Below are positions 59,855 through 64,000 of a stretch of 64,000 nt of DNA, piece after piece (position 1 is the stretch's first letter; every line of letters begins with the position of its first letter). The notes under the pieces were generated by a model. The model was not told the origin of the DNA. It worked only from the letters and a program-made list of their open reading frames with translations, and did no database searches. Made by a program: the position numbers and the translations under genes. Source of the stretch: Paracidovorax konjaci (lineage in GTDB: Bacteria; Pseudomonadota; Gammaproteobacteria; Burkholderiales; Burkholderiaceae_C); contig NZ_FOMQ01000001.1 in assembly GCF_900112675.1 (NCBI RefSeq), positions 1-64,000 of the forward strand. The letters run 5' to 3'.

Positions 59855-61123
59855 ATGGACACGAAAGCAACCCGTACCACCACCACCGACATCGCCGCGC
59901 TGCGCGTCAACGGCGAACGCCTCTGGGATTCGCTCATGGAGCTGGCGCGGATCGGCGCCACGCCCAAGGGCGGCGTGTGCCGCCTCACGCTCACCGACCT
60001 GGACCGGCAGGGCCGCGATCTCGTCACGGGCTGGGCGCGCGCGGCGGGCATGTCCGTCACCATCGACAAGATCGGCAACGTCTTCATGCGCCGCCCGGGC
60101 CGCGACGACCGCCTGCCGCCCGTCATGACCGGCAGCCACATCGACACGCAGCCCACGGGCGGCAAGTTCGACGGCAACTACGGCGTGCTGGCCGGCATCG
60201 AGGTGGTGCGCACGCTCAACGACCATGGGATCGAGACCGAGGCGCCCATCGAGGTGGCCTTCTGGACCAACGAGGAAGGCTCGCGCTTCGTGCCCGTGAT
60301 GATGGGCTCGGGCGTGTTCGCCCGGGCCTTCACGCTGGAGCACGCCTACGCCGCCACCGACACCGAGGGCAAGACCGTGAAGGGCGAGCTGGAGCGCATC
60401 GGCTACGTGGGCGACCAGGAGCCGGGCGACCACCCCATCGGCGCCTATTTCGAGACGCACATCGAACAGGGCCCGGTGCTGGAGGACAACGACAAGACCA
60501 TCGGCGTGGTGACCGGCGTGCTCGGCATCCGCTGGTACGACTGCACCGTGACCGGCATGGAGGCCCACGCCGGCCCCACGCCCATGGCCCTGCGCCGCGA
60601 CGCCCTGCAGGTGGCCACGCGCCTGATGCAGGAGGTGGTGGCCTGCGCGCACCGCCACCCGCCCCACGGGCGCGGCACCGTGGGCATGGTGCAGGTGCAC
60701 CCCAACAGCCGCAACGTGATCCCGGGGCAGGTGAAGTTCAGCATCGACCTGCGCAACGCCACCGATGCCGACTGCGAGCGCATGGACGCCGACATCCGCG
60801 CCGTGGCCGCGCGCCTGGCCGCCGAGACCGGGCTGGAGATCCGCATCGAGCCCGTTTCCGCCTACCCCGCGCAGCCCTTCCACGCCGAATGCGTGCAGGC
60901 GGTCGAGCGCGCCGCGGCGCAACTGGGCTACTCGCACATGCCCGTGGTGTCCGGCGCGGGGCACGACGCCGTCTACATGGCGCGGCTGGCTCCGGCGGGA
61001 ATGGTCTTCATCCCCTGCAAGGACGGCATCAGCCACAACGAGATCGAGGATGCGCAGCCCGCGCACATCACCGCCGGCTGCAACGTGCTGCTGCACGCCA
61101 TGCTGGAGCGGGCGGGCACCTGA
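59855..61123 (+). CDS. Beta-ureidopropionase / N-carbamoyl amino acid hydrolase (M20-like)
   Basis: Hydrolyses N-carbamoyl-beta-alanine to beta-alanine, ammonia and carbon dioxide, the last step of the pathway. The 422-aa M20-fold zinc hydrolase has TGSHIDTQPTGGKFDGNYG (metal His and Asp), FWTNEEGSRF (catalytic and metal Glu), ETHIEQGPVLE (His) and the C-terminal GAGHDAVYMARLAP (His). The lid-domain segment MEAHAGPTPMALRRDAL is typical of HyuC/AmaB-type carbamoylases. GGAG precedes the ATG at 59855. The stop lies two bases before repeat copy D. Confidence 0.9.
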   Translation: MDTKATRTTTTDIAALRVNGERLWDSLMELARIGATPKGGVCRLTLTDLDRQGRDLVTGWARAAGMSVTIDKIGNVFMRRPGRDDRLPPVMTGSHIDTQPTGGKFDGNYGVLAGIEVVRTLNDHGIETEAPIEVAFWTNEEGSRFVPVMMGSGVFARAFTLEHAYAATDTEGKTVKGELERIGYVGDQEPGDHPIGAYFETHIEQGPVLEDNDKTIGVVTGVLGIRWYDCTVTGMEAHAGPTPMALRRDALQVATRLMQEVVACAHRHPPHGRGTVGMVQVHPNSRNVIPGQVKFSIDLRNATDADCERMDADIRAVAARLAAETGLEIRIEPVSAYPAQPFHAECVQAVERAAAQLGYSHMPVVSGAGHDAVYMARLAPAGMVFIPCKDGISHNEIEDAQPAHITAGCNVLLHAMLERAGT

Positions 61124-61124
61124 T

Positions 61125-61172
61125 TGCTATTGAATTAATAGCAAGCTATCGAATGGATCCGGCGGCATGGAG
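61125..61172 (+). repeat. Dispersed hairpin repeat, copy D
   Basis: TGCTA (61125-61129) and TAGCA (61139-61143) arms are followed by a GAATGGATCC middle and GGCGGCATGGAGG. It begins directly after the stop codon of the pyrimidine operon, in the same orientation as copy B. Confidence 0.85.
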
Positions 61173-61309
61173 GCAAAAACGTGCCCATCCGGCCGGGTGC
61201 GTTCCGGAGAGCGGGGAGTTACAGCGCCCCCACCATGGTCGGGTTGCCGTCCACCGCCGCGCCCCCTAACGTCGGTCGCTTTGCCATGCGTTTCTGCGCC
61301 CGTATTCCC

Positions 61310-62389
61310 ATGAACCTGTCTTCTTCTTCCTCGCCTGCACCGTCCCTCCTGCCACGCCGCTCCGCGGCCGTGGCCTGCGCCGCGCTGGCCGCGGTGCTGC
61401 TGTCGGGCTGCGAAACCACCAACATTCGCATGGGCAGCGCGGAATCGAAGACCGTGGCCACCGGCGCCGCCGCCGGCGAGGCCTCCGCCAACGCGAGCAC
61501 CCAACTGGAGCGCTGCGCATCGCCGCTGGGCACGGTCTCGCTGGTCGAGAACCAGGATGCCGGCTGGTACACCATCCTGCGCAACGAATACCGCCTGCCG
61601 CCCACGGCGAACCTGCTGCGCCTGCTGGTGCAGCAGTCCAACTGCTTCGTGGTGGTGGAGCGCAGCGCCGCGGGCATGGGCGCCATGAACCGCGAGCGCG
61701 CGATCATGCAGTCGGGCGAGATGCGCGGCGGCAGCAACTTCGGCCAGGGCCAGATGGTGGCGTCGGACTATGCGATGTCGCCCGAGATCATCTTCTCCAA
61801 CAGCGACGCAGGCGGCATCGGCGGTGCGCTGGGGGCGCTGGTCGGCGGCGGCAGCGGCCGCGCCATCGGCGCACTGGGCGGCGCGCTCAAGACCCGCGAG
61901 GCCAGCGCCATGCTGACGCTGGTGGACAACCGCTCGGGCGTGCAGGTGTCGGTGTCGGAAGGCAGCGCCTCCAAGAGCGACTTCGCGGGCTTCGGCAACC
62001 TGTTCGGCGGCTCGGCCGGCGGCTCCATCGGCGGCTACCAGAACACCTCCCAGGGCAAGGTCATCACGGCCGCGTTCATGGATGCCTACAACCAGATGGT
62101 GGTGGCGCTGCGCAACTACAAGGCGCAGAGCGTGCGCGGCCAGGGCCTGGGCGGCGGCGGCCGGCTGGGCGTGGACGGCGGCGCGGCCCCGTCGCAGACG
62201 AAGGCCGGCACGGCGATGTCGGTGCGCGAGGCGCAGTCGCGGCTCAATGCGCTGGGCTACGACGTGGGCGCGCCGGACGGCGGCATGGGCCCGAAGACGG
62301 CGAATGCGCTGCGCACCTACCAGAAGGACAAGGGCCTGCCCGTGACGGGCCGGCTCGATACCGCGACGGCGGATGCGCTGTCGCGCTGA
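61310..62389 (+). CDS. CsgG-like lipoprotein with C-terminal peptidoglycan-binding domain
   Basis: A 359-aa predicted outer-membrane or periplasm-facing lipoprotein: a hydrophobic signal ends in the lipobox LLSGC (Cys34). The middle (about 60-270) resembles CsgG/curli-assembly-like proteins (LLVQQSNCFVVVERS; ASDYAMSPEIIFS; then Gly-rich loops GGALGALVGGG). The last 60 residues form a PG_binding_1 domain (EAQSRLNALGYDVGAPDGGMGPKT). The start may be 61310 or 61286. No curli subunit genes are nearby, so a general envelope role is more likely than amyloid export. Confidence 0.78.
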   Translation: MNLSSSSSPAPSLLPRRSAAVACAALAAVLLSGCETTNIRMGSAESKTVATGAAAGEASANASTQLERCASPLGTVSLVENQDAGWYTILRNEYRLPPTANLLRLLVQQSNCFVVVERSAAGMGAMNRERAIMQSGEMRGGSNFGQGQMVASDYAMSPEIIFSNSDAGGIGGALGALVGGGSGRAIGALGGALKTREASAMLTLVDNRSGVQVSVSEGSASKSDFAGFGNLFGGSAGGSIGGYQNTSQGKVITAAFMDAYNQMVVALRNYKAQSVRGQGLGGGGRLGVDGGAAPSQTKAGTAMSVREAQSRLNALGYDVGAPDGGMGPKTANALRTYQKDKGLPVTGRLDTATADALSR

Positions 62390-62431
62390 GGCCCGGTGGG
62401 CCGGCATCGCCGCGGTGCGGTGCCGGATCGA

Positions 62432-63217
62432 TCAGGGCCCGTCGGCGGCGGGTTGGAACGACTGCCACAGCGTGGTTCCGGTAAACCACGCCGGCAAGGC
62501 CGATGCGTGTACCGTCAGTTCGTTGCCCTCTTGGATCTCTGCGATCCACTGGTGTTCGGAGCCCGAGTTGTCGAACACGTAGGCACGGTTTGCCGCAGTG
62601 CATGCGTCATTCAACAAGGCAATGGACCGTTGATAGCGTTCAAGGATCTTGTTCTCGGGAACGTCGTGGCCGCCCTGTTCCACGCGCAGCCGCACCCGTG
62701 CGACGTTGATGGCAGGGTCGTCCGTGGCAACGAAGTAGAGATAGGTTCGGTAGCCGCTGGCTCGCGCCTCTTCCATGAAATCGATCTTGTCGGAAGAGGA
62801 CATGACGGTTTCGAAGGTGAAGGTGCTGCCCTGCGCCAGCAATTGGCGCCTGACCGCATCGGCCAGCACTGCCGCGACATAGGAGTTTGCCCAACGGGTG
62901 GGCAGATGAAGCAGGTTTGCTTCCGCGACACGGAGCGTCTGTGCCGCGCCGTCCAGACTGTGTTGACGGAGCAGCCCGGATGCGGCCAAGTGGCCTCGCA
63001 GTTGCTGTTCCAGCATGACCGCATCGCCTGTCAGCCCGAAATCAGCCAGATCCAGCGTGCCGGTGGCCCGCAGGCTCTTTTCGATCTCGTCAGCATTCAC
63101 GTAAGCGCCAATCCATTCTGGGCGCAACATCTCCTGGATCGTGCTCTTGCCGGACCCGTTGGGACCGGCGATGACCCGTAGCCGTGGTTGGTGGGGACTG
63201 CCAGCGGTGTTCACCAC
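62432..63217 (-). CDS. Zeta-toxin-family P-loop kinase
   Basis: A 261-aa P-loop protein with Walker A GPNGSGKST near residue 18, an Asp/Asn pair in VNADEIEKSL and the conserved FTFETVMSS segment, the pattern of zeta/PezT-type kinases, which phosphorylate UDP-N-acetyl-sugars or other small targets. It starts with tandem GTG codons (63217 and 63214); the second overlaps the stop of the small upstream gene (GTGA), so the two are translationally coupled, as in toxin-antitoxin pairs. Whether it is toxic is not shown by the sequence. Confidence 0.78.
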   Translation of the reverse strand: MVNTAGSPHQPRLRVIAGPNGSGKSTIQEMLRPEWIGAYVNADEIEKSLRATGTLDLADFGLTGDAVMLEQQLRGHLAASGLLRQHSLDGAAQTLRVAEANLLHLPTRWANSYVAAVLADAVRRQLLAQGSTFTFETVMSSSDKIDFMEEARASGYRTYLYFVATDDPAINVARVRLRVEQGGHDVPENKILERYQRSIALLNDACTAANRAYVFDNSGSEHQWIAEIQEGNELTVHASALPAWFTGTTLWQSFQPAADGP

Positions 63218-63489
63218 CGGTCGTGGCTGCGCAGCGCAGTAGAACCTGGTTTGCGGGTGAAGCGGGCGCCTTCTCGCACAGGCGTGCTGCTGGGCAACTG
63301 CTTCAGGACACGGACGCCGCCATCCGCACGTTGCTCCACCAACTGACCGTCGAGGGCCGTCAGGATGACGGCACCGGGTTGGCGGAGGGCTCGTTCATGG
63401 GCGCGCCGCCCGGCCTCGGCGGCCAGTTCCGGGATGCGGGCCTCGGCCGCCTGCATGGATGCTTCGCTGAGTGGGGGAGTGCGTTGCAT
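63211..63489 (-). CDS. Small protein upstream of the zeta-like kinase (possible antitoxin)
   Basis: A 92-aa hydrophilic protein, helical and charged in the N-terminal half (SMQAAEARIPELAAEAGRRA), with a short strand-like segment ILTALDGQLVEQ and a basic tail. No family is recognised. The start is uncertain: ATGs at 63489 and 63522 lack a ribosome site. Its stop overlaps a GTG start of the kinase gene. The position and size fit an antitoxin, which is inference only. Confidence 0.55.
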   Translation of the reverse strand: MQRTPPLSEASMQAAEARIPELAAEAGRRAHERALRQPGAVILTALDGQLVEQRADGGVRVLKQLPSSTPVREGARFTRKPGSTALRSHDRW

Positions 63490-63583
63490 GGTGCGCGTGT
63501 CGGGTGGGATGGAGGGAGCCATTGTGCACGCATCGCACGCTTGGGCCGTCCTTACCGCCCTTCGCCCACACCAGGGCATGCCG

Positions 63584-64000
63584 TTACCGGCGCTCGCGTC
63601 CGATCGCCGGTTCGCTGCCCACCGTTCCAGGTTCCCGTGTGATCCCGAGGAAGTGGTCCAGCATATGGAAGTGGTCCTCGAAGAACGCTTCCTCCAGCGC
63701 GGCCAGCGCCGTGATCGGCAGCCATTGCACCTGCGCCGCGTCGTCGTCCGCGCGCACGTCGGGGAAGGCGTCGCCGCCTAGGTCGAAGTAGTGGGCGTGG
63801 GTGATGGTGCGGCCGCGCTGGCTGCGGTCGGGGTGGTCGAACACCGCCACTTCGCGCAGCGCGGCGCGCATGCGGGCCTCGGGCAGTTCGCAGTGCGTTT
63901 CCTCGGACAGTTCGCGCAGGCACGATTGCCACACGGTCTCGCGCTGCTCGATGAAGCCGCCCGGCGCGGCGAGCTGGCCCTTGCCGGGCGCGTGCGCGCG
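63584..64000 (-). CDS. NUDIX hydrolase (5' end beyond the window)
   Basis: The visible 138 residues hold a NUDIX box, G-x5-E-x7-RE-L-S-EE-T-H, with the last Gly of the consensus replaced by His. It is preceded by KGQLAAPGGFIE and followed by a NUDIX-type strand pattern (THAHYFDLGG; VQWLPITAL). It would hydrolyse a nucleoside diphosphate linked to another moiety. The N-terminus lies beyond base 64000. An in-frame GTG at 63934 is internal to the NUDIX box, so it is not the start. Confidence 0.82.
   Translation of the reverse strand, partial: RAHAPGKGQLAAPGGFIEQRETVWQSCLRELSEETHCELPEARMRAALREVAVFDHPDRSQRGRTITHAHYFDLGGDAFPDVRADDDAAQVQWLPITALAALEEAFFEDHFHMLDHFLGITREPGTVGSEPAIGRERR

Overview
The window is a high-GC chromosomal segment from a betaproteobacterium, most likely family Comamonadaceae (Acidovorax/Paracidovorax-like). 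That placement rests on gene order, on the short repeat family described below and on general resemblance of the proteins. It is an inference, not a database result.

Layout. (1) 1-4.35 kb: hexose-phosphate genes, with zwf on the minus strand and tal-pgi on the plus strand. (2) 4.6-13.8 kb: a complete mannitol/sugar-alcohol operon: periplasmic binding protein, two permeases, ATPase, mannitol dehydrogenase, fructokinase, AraC-type activator and xylulokinase. Its fructose 6-phosphate and xylulose 5-phosphate feed the tal/pgi/zwf enzymes next door. (3) 14.0-16.1 kb: a TonB-dependent siderophore receptor behind a Fur-like box, sharing a perfect bidirectional terminator with groEL. (4) 16.2-18.4 kb: groES-groEL with a perfect CIRCE operator and a heat-shock-type promoter. 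(5) 18.5-20.2 kb: a divergent LysR regulator and an SDR protein that lacks the usual catalytic pair.

(6) 20.25-52.8 kb: a large surface-polysaccharide locus. A three-gene minus-strand arm (GT-C-like membrane protein, carbamoyltransferase, very large membrane-anchored protein) diverges from a plus-strand run of 17 closely spaced genes from 27.6 to 48.9 kb. This is followed by a convergent minus-strand pair (GT4-GT2 fusion and a TPR membrane protein). The sugar genes point to GDP-L-colitose (manC, gmd, a ColD-type dehydratase with His in place of the PLP lysine, and a Fcl/ColC-type reductase) and to dTDP-Fuc4NAc (WecD-like and WecE-like proteins). An epimerase, several glycosyltransferases and two flippases are also present. 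Two gene pairs are internal paralogues: the 1116/1121-aa giants at the ends of the locus and the 593/593-aa membrane proteins near the divergence point. Roughly 23.6-38.4 kb looks less GC-rich than the flanks, consistent with horizontal acquisition.

(7) 52.9-61.1 kb: a reductive pyrimidine (or hydantoin) catabolic operon: RutR-like TetR regulator, two tandem operator palindromes, PreT, PreA, NCS1 transporter, dihydropyrimidinase and ureidopropionase/carbamoylase. (8) 61.3-64 kb: a CsgG-like lipoprotein, a zeta-toxin-like kinase with a small overlapping partner gene, and a NUDIX hydrolase cut by the window end.

A dispersed repeat of about 48 bp (TGCTA...TAGCA hairpin plus a GGCGGCATGG arm) occurs four times. 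Two copies lie in inverted orientation around the xylulokinase gene, one follows the pyrimidine operon, and one sits in frame inside the coding sequence of pgi. No rRNA, tRNA, CRISPR array, insertion sequence or prophage was seen.
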